NCBI GenBank assembly: GCA_016714465.1
Contig: JADKDT010000001.1
Location: 62,001-126,000, forward strand
Origin: Candidatus Brachythrix odensensis
GTDB taxonomy: Bacteria > Chloroflexota > Anaerolineae > J036 > Brachytrichaceae
Direction: 5' to 3'
Length of the DNA: 64,000 nucleotides
The stretch's first letter is position 1, and each line of letters starts with the position of its first letter. A model generated the notes under the pieces. That model had not been told where the DNA came from. It searched no databases and was given only the letters and a program-made list of their open reading frames with translations. A program made the position numbers and the translations under genes. Below are positions 43,050 to 50,682 of the stretch, piece by piece.

Positions 43050-44042
43050 CTATTTCGGCTTCAGCACATTCGCGTTGTCCGTCCCCGTCTCGAAGTCGGT
43101 CAAGTTCTGGATCGTTGTTGCGGCGATTTCGTTCAGGGCCTCATGGGTGAAGAATGCCTGATGCCCGGTCACCAGCGCGTTGGGGAAGCTGACCAGGCGG
43201 GCGAACTCGTCATCGCCCAGGATCTGGTCCGACCGGTCCCGGAAAAACAGACCATCCTCCTCCTCGTAGACGTCCAGCCCAACCGCGCCGAGCTGGCCCG
43301 ACTTCAGGCCGTCGATGACAGCCTCGGTGTCAACGAGTTTGCCACGACTGGTGTTGACCAGCATCACCCCGCGCTTCATCCGGGCAACCGCATCCCGATT
43401 AATGATGTGATGGGTGCTCGGCAGGAGCGGGACGTGCAGGCTGATGACATCGGAGCGGGCCAGGAGTTCATCGAGCGGCACATAAGTCATGCCCAGCGCC
43501 AGGCAGTCCGGGTTGGGCGCCACGTCATAACCCAGGAGTGTCGCGCCAAAGCCGGCCATGATTCGGGCAAAGAGCGCCCCGATGCGGCCGGTCCCGATCA
43601 ACCCGACGGTCTTGCCGTGAATATCGTGACCCTGCAATCCCTCGAGCGAGAAGTTGTTCTCGCGCGTGCGGTTGTAGGCCCGGTGAATCCGCCGATTGAG
43701 CGTCATGAGCAGCGCGACCGCGTGCTCGGCCACCGAGTAGGGCGAGTAGTTGGCCACTCGCATGATGGTCATGTTCAGCCGTTGGGCGGCGGCCAGATCG
43801 ACATTGTTGAACCCGGTGCTGCGCAGGGTGACCAGGGCTGTCCCGCCCTCGGCCATGATCTCGAGCGCTCTTGCGTCGGCGTGGTCGTTGACGAAGATGC
43901 TGACCGCGGCATAGCCCTTGGCCAGGGATGCCGTCTCGGCGTTGAGCATGACCTCGGTGAAGTGGAGTTGGTGGCGGCCAGCATTGGCCGCCGTCAGCGT
44001 GTCGCGATCGTAGCGTTTGGTGTCGAAGATAAGTGCTCTCAT
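43050..44042 (-). CDS. ldhA: D-lactate dehydrogenase (D-2-hydroxyacid dehydrogenase family)
   Basis: 330 residues, full length. The NAD site is GLIGTGRIGALFARI (GTGRIG at 150-155). The catalytic set is R233 in LVNTSRGKLVD, E262 in LDVYEEEDG and H294 in TGHQAFFTHEAL. The N-terminal RALIFDTKRYDRDTL and VTLRSTGFNNVDL segments, and the FFRDRSDQIL insert, are typical of fermentative D-LDH. It reduces pyruvate to D-lactate with NADH. A 15-bp hairpin lies upstream, between this gene and the DUF1801 gene. Confidence 0.92.
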   Translation of the reverse strand: MRALIFDTKRYDRDTLTAANAGRHQLHFTEVMLNAETASLAKGYAAVSIFVNDHADARALEIMAEGGTALVTLRSTGFNNVDLAAAQRLNMTIMRVANYSPYSVAEHAVALLMTLNRRIHRAYNRTRENNFSLEGLQGHDIHGKTVGLIGTGRIGALFARIMAGFGATLLGYDVAPNPDCLALGMTYVPLDELLARSDVISLHVPLLPSTHHIINRDAVARMKRGVMLVNTSRGKLVDTEAVIDGLKSGQLGAVGLDVYEEEDGLFFRDRSDQILGDDEFARLVSFPNALVTGHQAFFTHEALNEIAATTIQNLTDFETGTDNANVLKPK

Positions 44043-44067
44043 GTTTCACAGTGCCTCGAGGCGCGCG

Positions 44068-44100
44068 AGGTGGGCCGCACCTCCAAGGTGCGGCCCACCT
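44068..44100. terminator. 15-bp stem-loop
   Basis: Arms 44068-44082 and 44086-44100 (AGGTGGGCCGCACCT), loop CCA. It lies between the stop of the DUF1801 gene and the start of ldhA, both minus strand. It resembles the hairpin at 33441 (AGGTGGxxCxxACCT). Confidence 0.7.
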
Positions 44101-44116
44101 GTTTCACCGCGCGTCT

Positions 44117-44527
44117 CTACGAATCCTTTGCGGCGGCCACAGCCGCCTTAAGCAGCGCCTTCAGCGCCGGCAGGTTGATATCATCCAGGCGTTTGATATA
44201 CAGGCAGCCCTTTCCAGTTTTGTATTTTCCGAGCTTCTCCACCAGTTCGGCGTGGGTCTCGATGCCGCCGGCAAGATAGAGGGCCAGCGCGTCTTTGCGC
44301 GGCGAGAAGCCGATCGAGAACCAATCGAGCTCGCGCCCGTTCGGATAACGGATTGTGCGCTGTCCAAGCCCGACAATGGCGCCTCCCCACATCTTCGGAT
44401 CGGCCTTTGCCGCCGCCTTCATTAACGCCAGCACCGCGATGCTGTCCTTTCGCCGTTGTTCGTCGGCGATGCCGTTCAGAAATGCGTCGACGCTCTCTTC
44501 GGTCTTCTTCGTTTTCATTCCGGCCAT
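44117..44527 (-). CDS. DUF1801 (YdhG-like) protein
   Basis: About 136 residues from ATG 44527 (MAGMKTKKTEESVDAFL); 44518 and 44539 are alternatives. Family pattern: FLNGIADEQRRKDSIAVLALM, KMWGGAIVGLGQRTIRYPNGRELDWFSIGFSPRK, then YLAGGIETHAELVEKLGKYKTGKGCLYIKRLDDI. Structures in this family are small alpha/beta folds of unproven biochemical role. Hairpins lie on both sides, so it may be transcribed alone. Confidence 0.85.
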   Translation of the reverse strand: MAGMKTKKTEESVDAFLNGIADEQRRKDSIAVLALMKAAAKADPKMWGGAIVGLGQRTIRYPNGRELDWFSIGFSPRKDALALYLAGGIETHAELVEKLGKYKTGKGCLYIKRLDDINLPALKALLKAAVAAAKDS

Positions 44528-44540
44528 AAAAAGCCCCATT

Positions 44541-44591
44541 GTTCCCGAGACGATATCCCCCCGCGAAGCGGGGGGATATCGTCTCGGGAAC
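44541..44591. terminator. Perfect 24-bp stem-loop
   Basis: Arms 44541-44564 and 44568-44591, loop GAA, C-rich apex (CCCCCCGC). It lies 3 nt past the corrected stop of the upstream prenyltransferase-like gene. Confidence 0.75.
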
Positions 44592-44594
44592 TAT

Positions 44595-45523
44595 TCAGTC
44601 TCCCCACCAGCGCAGGATGCGCAGAGCGCGGAGGGTGTTCCAGCGGCTTGGGACGCCGCCCTTCTCCATATCGAAGAACACCCGCCCACTGTATTTGTAG
44701 GGGATCCGCCACCGCCCATCGGCCTGGCGCTTCTGGCGCAGCAGCTCAATCGCCTCGCCCAGACGCGGGTCGCGCGGCGCGCCGGCGCGCGCAAAAGTTC
44801 CAGCGCCCGGAAGGCGTCATAGTGCCAGCGCGGTGGGAACGCGAAGCGGGTGAATTCGGGGCGGATGATGTCGCCGGTGTGATCGGAGCGAAATAGCCGG
44901 TGTTGGGCGAGCAGTTCGAGCGCGCCGGCTTCGGCTGCCTTTGCCTCCGTCGCCCGCGGGCCGCCCAGCTCGATGTACTCGCGCAGACCCTCCAGCACAT
45001 TCAGCGTCGTATGGAACGAGCTGTGATGCGGATACGGGCGACGATGCTTGCGGCAGTTCCAGCCGCCGTCGGGCATGCCCTCGCTCAGCAGATTGGCGAC
45101 GATGGCCTCGATCCGAGCCGCGTCGATGCCGTAGATCATGCCGATCCGCAGCATCATCCCGACGATGCATCGGTCGAGCTCGGCCAGCTTGCGATTGAAC
45201 GCCTCGTCAACCCGTTCGCCCAGCAGCGCGTCGATGGCGTGGGTGGCCCCGCGCCGGGCAGCGGCGTTGTCGCCCGGCAACCCGATGTCGCACAACGTCA
45301 AAAGCGTATAAGTCGCCGACGTCCATTTGGGCGAGTACACCCCGCCGCCCCAGCCGCCGTTGGCATCCTGGCGGGCGAGCAGGTCAGCCCCCCAACCCTC
45401 AGTGGCCGTGCGCGCCCGCTCGGCCTGCCAGACCCGCCGCGCCTTACCCTGCAGATCACGCTGCGTCTGCCAACGGATCGCCGGGTCGCCTTCGAGGAGC
45501 CAGGGGAGCAGATCAGGCCCCAT
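44595..45523 (-). CDS. Prenyltransferase/squalene-oxidase-repeat-like protein (one frameshift)
   Basis: Alpha/alpha-barrel protein with QW-like repeats (LLARQDANGGWGGGVYSP, SEGMPDGGWNCRKHR) as in terpene cyclases and prenyltransferase beta subunits. It lacks the DXDD motif of a squalene cyclase, so an enzymatic role is unproven. One base is missing near 44775. In the corrected frame the end reads GEAIELLRQKRQADGRWRIP, later VFFDMEKGGVPSRWNTLRAL, then RILRWWGD and a stop at 44595. Without correction the frame runs to 44591 with a spurious tail. The start overlaps the GH36 stop by 11 nt, so translation is probably coupled. Confidence 0.78.
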
Positions 45524-47513
45524 GGGTCTCCTGATAGAACCAGATGGCGCCGCTGCGTCGGGTGAGGGCGAAGGTCAGCCCGTCGCGGATCAGCACCGCG
45601 CCCGCGACGGCCCGCGTCTCGCCCGTTTCGGGATTCTCCAGACGATAGGCTGCATCCGGGCGCAGTCCGCGCGGATGGAACGTGGCGCTCTCGTCCGGCG
45701 CCTGCTGCAGGCGGATCGCCTGGATGAAACCGCTCCCGTCCTCCGGACAGTCGAACTGGCGGGCCACCCACTGCTCGAGGCTGCGGTGAAAAGGCGTGAG
45801 CGGATGGTAGTCGCCGCGCAGCAACAGCCCGGCCGCCCGCATCACGATGCCGAGCATGGTCCGGGCCAGGCCGTAGTCGAGGTCGTCCCGGCGCACATCG
45901 AGCCCTGTGCCGAACAGGGCGGCCAGCCCGCAGTGGTAGGAGAAGCTGTCCACCCGTTGGACAAAGCGGTTCTTGCCGTCGAGGTCCCAGGAGAGATCGG
46001 ACTCCTTGAAATACGGCATCCACTCGTGCATGCTGCGCTGAAAGGCGAGCTTGGTGGCGTGATCGCCATAGCCGTGGTCGGTGTAGTGCAGCGGCACCGA
46101 CCGGCGGAGCGTTTCGAGGTCGTTGCGGCGCCCGCCGCTCGCGCAGGAATCGAGCCATAGGCCCGGATTGCGCGCCAGCAAATCGTCCCAGTACTGCAGA
46201 TAGCCCTGGACGTGCAGGTTCTCGTTCATGCCCTGGCGGTCCGGGCCTTCGTTCAGGCGCCAGTAGTCCAACGGTTTAAAGTTGAAATCCTGCCGGTAGA
46301 TCTTGATCCCGTTTTCCTGGATCAGTCCGCACACGTGATCGGTCAGCCACTGGCGGCATTCCGGGATGCCCAGGTTGAGCAGCCGGTTTTCTGCGCCCTC
46401 GACCCGCAGCAACCATTCCGGCCGTTCGACATCGAGCCGGGTGCCGGGTCGGACACGCTCGGGCTCGAACCAGATCAGCAGGTCGGCCCCGTTGCGTGCC
46501 GCGTGGTCCGATACGGGTCTGAGCCCGTTGGGAAAGCGCTCGGGGTCTGGCTCCCAGCTTCCGGTGACCGGCCACTTCCGGACGCCGTTCTCATCCCGGC
46601 ACGGATACCATCCGGCATCAATCCACCACACATCGAAGGCGATCCCGCGCTGCCGGGCCAGGTCGATGTACTCGATCTGATTCTCTTCGGTGGCCGCCGT
46701 GAACTCGATCCCCTCGCCCGGCCCCGACCAGGCCAGGTGCGGTGCCAGGGTTTGACCGTTGGGCCGGGGCAGGAGATGGGCGAAATACCAGCGCCGCCAC
46801 AGGTTCACCGCCCGCGAAGCATCGCCCGACCAGGCCAGGACGGTCATCCGTGGCGTGCGCACGGTTTCGCCCGGGTTGAGCCGCAGATGGGTCTTCTCCT
46901 GGCCCGCCCTGACTTGCACGCCATCTGCCAGGCCTTCGAACGAGGCTGACCACTGCCCCGGCCAGCCGACGGCGAGGGTCAATCCGCCCTCCTCAAACAG
47001 GATTCGGAAGAAGGGAAAGGCGCCATCGCACGGGCGGCCGCCGGTGGGGGCAAAGGCGAGCGCATCGCCCGGGCGCAAACGGCTCTCCTGCGGGGTATAC
47101 CCATCGGCGCTGTTGAAGTCGCCGTTGCAGTGATACAGCCCGGTCGAAGCGCCGCCAAACACGCCATCCAGCCCGAGCAGGTCGCTGATGATCGGCGTTG
47201 GCCCGTGGCCGGCGTTGGTCAGCCAGGCCGTCCACTCCACGACCGGGTAGTCCTCATACATGACGCCTTCGACTCGGATGCGCAACCCGGTCGCGGGATC
47301 GGCGCCCTCGAAGACCGTTTCGACGATGTTGGCGTCGACGCGGCGCCGGGTCGAGACGGGCTGCCAGTCCGCCGGGATGCCGCGGACAAGCTTGCCGTCA
47401 TAGACGAAGGAGATGGGCACGCTACCCGGGCCATCCAGAAAGCGGCCGGCCCACTCCCGGGCCTTGCGCATGTCCTCGGCGCTGGTCAGGGTATGTCCGT
47501 TTGTTGTCGGCAT
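45513..47513 (-). CDS. GH36-type alpha-galactosidase
   Basis: 666 residues from ATG 47513 (MPTTNGHTL); a TTG at 47525 would add four. An N-terminal beta-sandwich (EWTAWLTNAG) is followed by a (beta/alpha)8 barrel with WWIDAGWYP and IWFEPERV. The nucleophile motif is KIYRQDFNFK (Asp in QDFN; KWD/YxDxN-like in GH36), and the acid/base motif is LDSCASGGRRNDLE. No signal peptide. It likely releases alpha-galactose from raffinose-type sugars or glycans in the cytoplasm. The next gene overlaps by 11 nt. Confidence 0.88.
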   Translation of the reverse strand: MPTTNGHTLTSAEDMRKAREWAGRFLDGPGSVPISFVYDGKLVRGIPADWQPVSTRRRVDANIVETVFEGADPATGLRIRVEGVMYEDYPVVEWTAWLTNAGHGPTPIISDLLGLDGVFGGASTGLYHCNGDFNSADGYTPQESRLRPGDALAFAPTGGRPCDGAFPFFRILFEEGGLTLAVGWPGQWSASFEGLADGVQVRAGQEKTHLRLNPGETVRTPRMTVLAWSGDASRAVNLWRRWYFAHLLPRPNGQTLAPHLAWSGPGEGIEFTAATEENQIEYIDLARQRGIAFDVWWIDAGWYPCRDENGVRKWPVTGSWEPDPERFPNGLRPVSDHAARNGADLLIWFEPERVRPGTRLDVERPEWLLRVEGAENRLLNLGIPECRQWLTDHVCGLIQENGIKIYRQDFNFKPLDYWRLNEGPDRQGMNENLHVQGYLQYWDDLLARNPGLWLDSCASGGRRNDLETLRRSVPLHYTDHGYGDHATKLAFQRSMHEWMPYFKESDLSWDLDGKNRFVQRVDSFSYHCGLAALFGTGLDVRRDDLDYGLARTMLGIVMRAAGLLLRGDYHPLTPFHRSLEQWVARQFDCPEDGSGFIQAIRLQQAPDESATFHPRGLRPDAAYRLENPETGETRAVAGAVLIRDGLTFALTRRSGAIWFYQETHGA

Positions 47514-47530
47514 GATCTTCCTCAATATCC

Positions 47531-47577
47531 GTCGAGATCACAGTCCCCGCGCTTAGCGCGGGGACTGTGATCTCGAC
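47531..47577. terminator. Perfect 22-bp stem-loop
   Basis: Arms 47531-47552 and 47556-47577, loop TTA. The stem foot GTCGAGATCAC matches those of the hairpins at 42306 and 58451. It is located between the SnoaL-like gene and the GH36 gene, 18 nt before the GH36 start, so it would lie at the 5' end of that message. Confidence 0.75.
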
Positions 47578-47590
47578 ACGTGCTATTCAG

Positions 47591-47992
47591 TTAGGAGTTC
47601 TTAAGATACGTCGAAAAGTTCATGTGCGCAATCCGCGGCCCGCGCGGAGTGCGGATCACAACGGCGCTCGCCGGCCCGCGTTGGACGATATCGGGCGTGG
47701 AAGCGCGCCGGAAACACCAGATCGCGGTTACCAGGACCGTGCCCCGGTCGAGGCGGTCCTCGGCGAGCTGTTCGAGCCAGAGCGCGTTGGCCGAGACCTT
47801 GCCACCGGGCGCAAACCCGAAGCCGGTGTGGTGCTGGCGCAGCGCCTCAGGCCCGCGCAGCAGGCCCTGCTTCTCCGACGAAAAGTAGGTCACTCGCTCG
47901 TCCATCACGAACAGCGCTTCGAGTTCATCGAGGTCGTAGCTGTTCCAGAAGCGCGTCCAGCGGGTGATGAGGGCTTGTGTCGCCTTTCCCAT
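47591..47992 (-). CDS. SnoaL/NTF2-like protein
   Basis: 133 residues. The N-terminal helix is MGKATQALITRWTRFWNSYD, then LDELEALFVMDERVTYFSSEKQG and the beta strands TVLVTAIWCFRR and PASAVVIRT, the cone-shaped NTF2 fold. It could be a small isomerase, cyclase or accessory protein; no catalytic residues can be named. It starts 10 nt after the WD40 lipoprotein stop on the minus strand (tandem), so possibly the same operon. Confidence 0.8.
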   Translation of the reverse strand: MGKATQALITRWTRFWNSYDLDELEALFVMDERVTYFSSEKQGLLRGPEALRQHHTGFGFAPGGKVSANALWLEQLAEDRLDRGTVLVTAIWCFRRASTPDIVQRGPASAVVIRTPRGPRIAHMNFSTYLKNS

Positions 47993-48001
47993 GGACGGAC
48001 T

Positions 48002-49396
48002 TTACCGCCAAACCACGATCACGGTGGGCTTGTCCAGGTCGGTCGTCATGGCGGCAAACGAGGTGCGCCCATCCGGCGCGGGGGTGATCCAGCTCACATA
48101 GCCGCTCTTGTTCGGATTCGCCTCATTCGTAAACGTTGGGGTGCGCTTGCCAGGCACCGTCATTTCCGGCACCCGCAGGCTGAGGATGCTGGACCCGCCT
48201 GTGAACAAGCGGGTGCCATCGGCGCTGAACTGCAAAACGCTGCTATTTTCGTACGCGGTGGCAACACGTCGAATCTCGTCGAGATCGCTCAGGTCGTACA
48301 GGGCGATTCCCCGATAGACTTCCGCCGCGATGTAGCGCCCGTCGGGGCTGAAGGCAATAACTCGGGCTGTGTCCGACGAATCCCCCGCGATTTTCGCGCG
48401 TATCTTGAAGGTAGCGCCATCCAGCAATGCGACATCGCCGTTCTTGGCGCCAAGGGCAAGAAGCTTGCCTGACCGACCGAAGACCATCGCGCCATTGGCG
48501 TTTGCCATGGGAACCCGAACCGATACTCCGGACGACACCGAGTAGATCTCGATCGCATATTCGGCGCCGGTCGGCTCGCGGCTGGCCGCCGCAATCCGCT
48601 CGCCGGTGGGATCCCAGACCAGGCGCCAGACGTCCTGATGGGCGGTCTTCAGAAACCGGGGCGGACCATTCGACCCCAGCTGCCAGAGGGCGATCTGACC
48701 TTCGCCCCCGCCCTCGGCCAGCGATGTGCCATCCGGTGAGAAGGCCAGGCTGTGCACGTTGCTCGAGATCAACAATGTGGATCCAATCTGAGAGAGCGTC
48801 TCGACATCCCAGATCTTGAACTCCGCCTCGCGGCAGTAGTACGGCTCGTAGGTGGCGCGGCCGCGGCCGATATCGCTGCATGCGCCGCTCACGAATGCGC
48901 GGCTATCGGGACGATATTGAAGGGCGAGCAAACGGTACTTGTGCGCTTCGAAGTGGCTGGGTTTGGAGCCGAAGTTGTAGGCTCCCTCGGCCACGGTGAC
49001 GACGCGGACCTCTTCGATGAGCTGGCCGCCTGTCTCGAAGGTGAGGCGGTTCTGGCCGCGCGGCGCAGCGCCGAAACGAAGGATGCCCGAATTGCCCCCG
49101 GCGGATAGACTGGCGGATTCCACCTGCGCGCCGTTCGAATCGCGCATGACGACGTTGATGGCCGAATCCTTGGGCAGGCCATAGCCCCTCCACTTCGCGC
49201 AGATCGGCGTTGCCGTCAACGTTTCAAAAACCACAAGGGGATCCGCGGTCTCCGCCGTGGCGCAATCGATCAGGCTGGCTTCGATCGTGGGCGGCGGCAG
49301 CGGCATCCCAACGTCCGTGGCGCACATATTCAGCGAACACGCCATGAGCGCGGGCGCCAACAACGAGAAGAGGGTCCACCGAAATTTACCCGTCAT
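48002..49396 (-). CDS. WD40-like repeat lipoprotein
   Basis: 464 residues from ATG 49396; AAGGAAGG upstream is a good ribosome site, and the longer frame to 49438 is not needed. The signal peptide ends in a lipobox (SLLAPALMAC), so lipidation and export are expected. An N-terminal domain with two cysteines is followed by WD-type propeller blades: EFKIWDVETL, SLAFSPDGTSLAEGGGEGQIALWQ, RVIAFSPDGRYIAAEVYRGI and LQFSADGTRLFTGG. Unlike cytoplasmic WD40 scaffolds this one is secreted, so it is probably a surface binding protein. The ligand is unknown. Confidence 0.85.
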   Translation of the reverse strand: MTGKFRWTLFSLLAPALMACSLNMCATDVGMPLPPPTIEASLIDCATAETADPLVVFETLTATPICAKWRGYGLPKDSAINVVMRDSNGAQVESASLSAGGNSGILRFGAAPRGQNRLTFETGGQLIEEVRVVTVAEGAYNFGSKPSHFEAHKYRLLALQYRPDSRAFVSGACSDIGRGRATYEPYYCREAEFKIWDVETLSQIGSTLLISSNVHSLAFSPDGTSLAEGGGEGQIALWQLGSNGPPRFLKTAHQDVWRLVWDPTGERIAAASREPTGAEYAIEIYSVSSGVSVRVPMANANGAMVFGRSGKLLALGAKNGDVALLDGATFKIRAKIAGDSSDTARVIAFSPDGRYIAAEVYRGIALYDLSDLDEIRRVATAYENSSVLQFSADGTRLFTGGSSILSLRVPEMTVPGKRTPTFTNEANPNKSGYVSWITPAPDGRTSFAAMTTDLDKPTVIVVWR

Positions 49397-49576
49397 GTCG
49401 GAACCTTCCTTGCCCAAGCCGGATTCGCGGATGCCCACCGTTCACTAGTGGTGTTGGCGAGGCCAGCAAACCAAGTAAGCTTGGGACCACGCGAGGCATG
49501 CTGTCGTGAGCGAAAAAGGCGAGGGGCAAGAAGTATCCCCGCAGATCGTCCTCTTGTCTGTCTGGTGGCCCAAGTA

Positions 49577-49656
49577 CAAATATGACAAAGCATCCTGAGC
49601 GGAGCGCATCGGCGCCTGGGCCGCCGAGTCCTCCTGAGCGCAGTCGAAGGACGCGC
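49577..49656. repeat. Dispersed palindromic repeat, copy 1 (upstream of GIY-YIG gene)
   Basis: About 80 nt: AAGCATCCTGAGCGGAGCGC, then GGCGCCT and AGCGCAGTCGAAGGACGCG. The first part recurs at 50427-50467, the last part at 50480-50497. The final 19 nt (49637-49655) are the exact reverse complement of 50019-50037, so the GIY-YIG gene lies between inverted repeats. Confidence 0.8.
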
Positions 49657-49677
49657 CCTCAGCTAAAGTTGGCTGCC

Positions 49678-49992
49678 ATGCCCTGGGTCTACATGCTTCG
49701 TTGCTCGGACAAATCACTCTATGTCGGCATGACCGAGAACCTCGAGCTTCGTTACGCGCAACACGTGGATGGCACCTACGGCGGATACACCGCCGCGCGC
49801 CGGCCCGTAGTGCTTGTATGGCATGCGGAGGTTCAGACGGCTAACCATGCATTCGAGCTGGAGCGCAAGCTCAAGGGCTGGTCACGGGCAAAGAAAGAAG
49901 CCCTTATCCGGGGTGATTTCGTCGGCATCCACGAGATTGTTGTCGCTGAGAGAAGGCGCCGGGAGAAATCCAGGCGACAGCGCGATGGATGA
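49678..49992 (+). CDS. GIY-YIG nuclease-domain protein
   Basis: 104 residues, almost only the nuclease domain. VYMLRCSDKSLYVGMTENLELR corresponds to the GIY-YIG strands (VYM...YVG), with catalytic Arg25; Glu62 in ELERKLKGWSR is the metal ligand. This is the short UPF0213/YhbQ-like type found in many genomes, either stand-alone or near repeats; the DNA target is unknown. TAAAGT at 49664-49669 sits 8 nt before the ATG (possible leaderless start). It is flanked by 19-bp inverted repeats and a repeat nest, which suggests the gene moves with, or acts on, the repeats (inference). Confidence 0.88.
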   Translation: MPWVYMLRCSDKSLYVGMTENLELRYAQHVDGTYGGYTAARRPVVLVWHAEVQTANHAFELERKLKGWSRAKKEALIRGDFVGIHEIVVAERRRREKSRRQRDG

Positions 49993-50018
49993 TCGGCTCA
50001 TTCAGCTTTGGCTACGAG

Positions 50019-50037
50019 CGCGTCCTTCGACTGCGCT
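50019..50037. repeat. 19-bp inverted repeat, right arm flanking the GIY-YIG gene
   Basis: CGCGTCCTTCGACTGCGCT is the exact reverse complement of 49637-49655, lying 26 nt past the GIY-YIG stop. Together they delimit a 401-bp unit (49637-50037). Confidence 0.85.
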
Positions 50038-50090
50038 TGGGCCCGGCGTAAGCCGGGCCGCGCTCGCTTGGCCCGCTCTCCTCCCTGCGC

Positions 50091-50355
50091 TCCGCTCAGG
50101 ATGCTTTCTCACCTGGGGAGTTGCACTCCCGGGCCTGCGCTCCGCTCAGGATGCTTTCTCACCTGGGGAGTTGCACTCCCGGGCCTGCGCCCCGCTCAGG
50201 ATGCTTTCTCACCTGGGGAGTTGCACTCCCGGGCCTGCGCCCCGCTCAGGATGCTTTCTCACCTGGGGAGCACTCCCGGGCCTGCGCCCCGCTCAGGATG
50301 CTTTCTCACGTGGGGAGTTGCACTCCCGGGCTTGCGCCCCGCTCAGGATGCTTTC
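50091..50355. repeat. Tandem array, 50-bp period, about 5.3 copies
   Basis: Unit: CCGCTCAGGATGCTTTCTCA, then CCTGGGGAGTTGCACTCC and CGGGCCTGCGC. Copies start at 50091, 50141, 50191, 50241, 50288 (47-bp copy lacking TTG) and 50338. A few substitutions occur (T/C at unit start, CACGTGGGG in copy 5). The unit contains the reverse complement of the dispersed repeat (CATCCTGAGCGGAGCG). Because 50 is not a multiple of 3 the array cannot be a coding repeat; open frames over it are accidental. No spacers, so it is not CRISPR. Confidence 0.88.
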
Positions 50356-50424
50356 TTGTGTTTGTGCTCCCCTTCCTCGCAAGCCGACTATGTGCCCTTT
50401 GCAGCGTGCGGAGGAACTCCCTTG

Positions 50425-50580
50425 TACAAATACACGAAAGCATCCTGAGCGGAGCGCATCGGCGCCTAAGCGCCGATGCGCGCAGTCGAAGGACGCGCTG
50501 TCGGCCAGAGTGGATGCGTGTAGCCCAGACGTGATTTGCGTCGGAGTCGAGCGCCGATGCGCTCGGTCGAAGGACGCGAT
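50425..50580. repeat. Dispersed repeat, copies 2 and 3
   Basis: 50427-50497 repeats the upstream unit (AAAGCATCCTGAGCGGAGCG, GGCGCCTAAGCGCC, GCGCAGTCGAAGGACGCG). 50541-50578 holds a diverged third copy (GAGCGCCGATGCGCTCGGTC, GAAGGACGCG). Together with 49577-49656 these show the element present in direct orientation on both sides of the array. Confidence 0.72.
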
Positions 50581-50609
50581 TCCGGGCCATCGCCCGCAAC
50601 AAAGCCAAA

Positions 50610-50637
50610 TCAGCGCGAATCTGCGTAATCTGCGGAT
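50610..50637. repeat. AATCTGCG dispersed repeat copy before pepA
   Basis: AATCAGCGCGAATCTGCGTA and ATCTGCGGATG form the same unit as at 13683 and 41885, about 50 nt upstream of the aminopeptidase start. Confidence 0.55.
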
Positions 50638-50682
50638 GGATTGTGAATAACCACCGCCCACCCCCGGGCATACAATTCAGAT

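Noticed and set aside
50091..50355. CRISPR-like array
   Set aside because: Units are directly adjacent with no unique spacers, period 50, and no cas genes; it is a plain tandem repeat.
49814..50650. Plus-strand frame of 278 codons across the repeat nest
   Set aside because: The 50-bp period is not a multiple of three and the translation is repeat-derived (SHLGSCTPGPA). The frame is open by chance.
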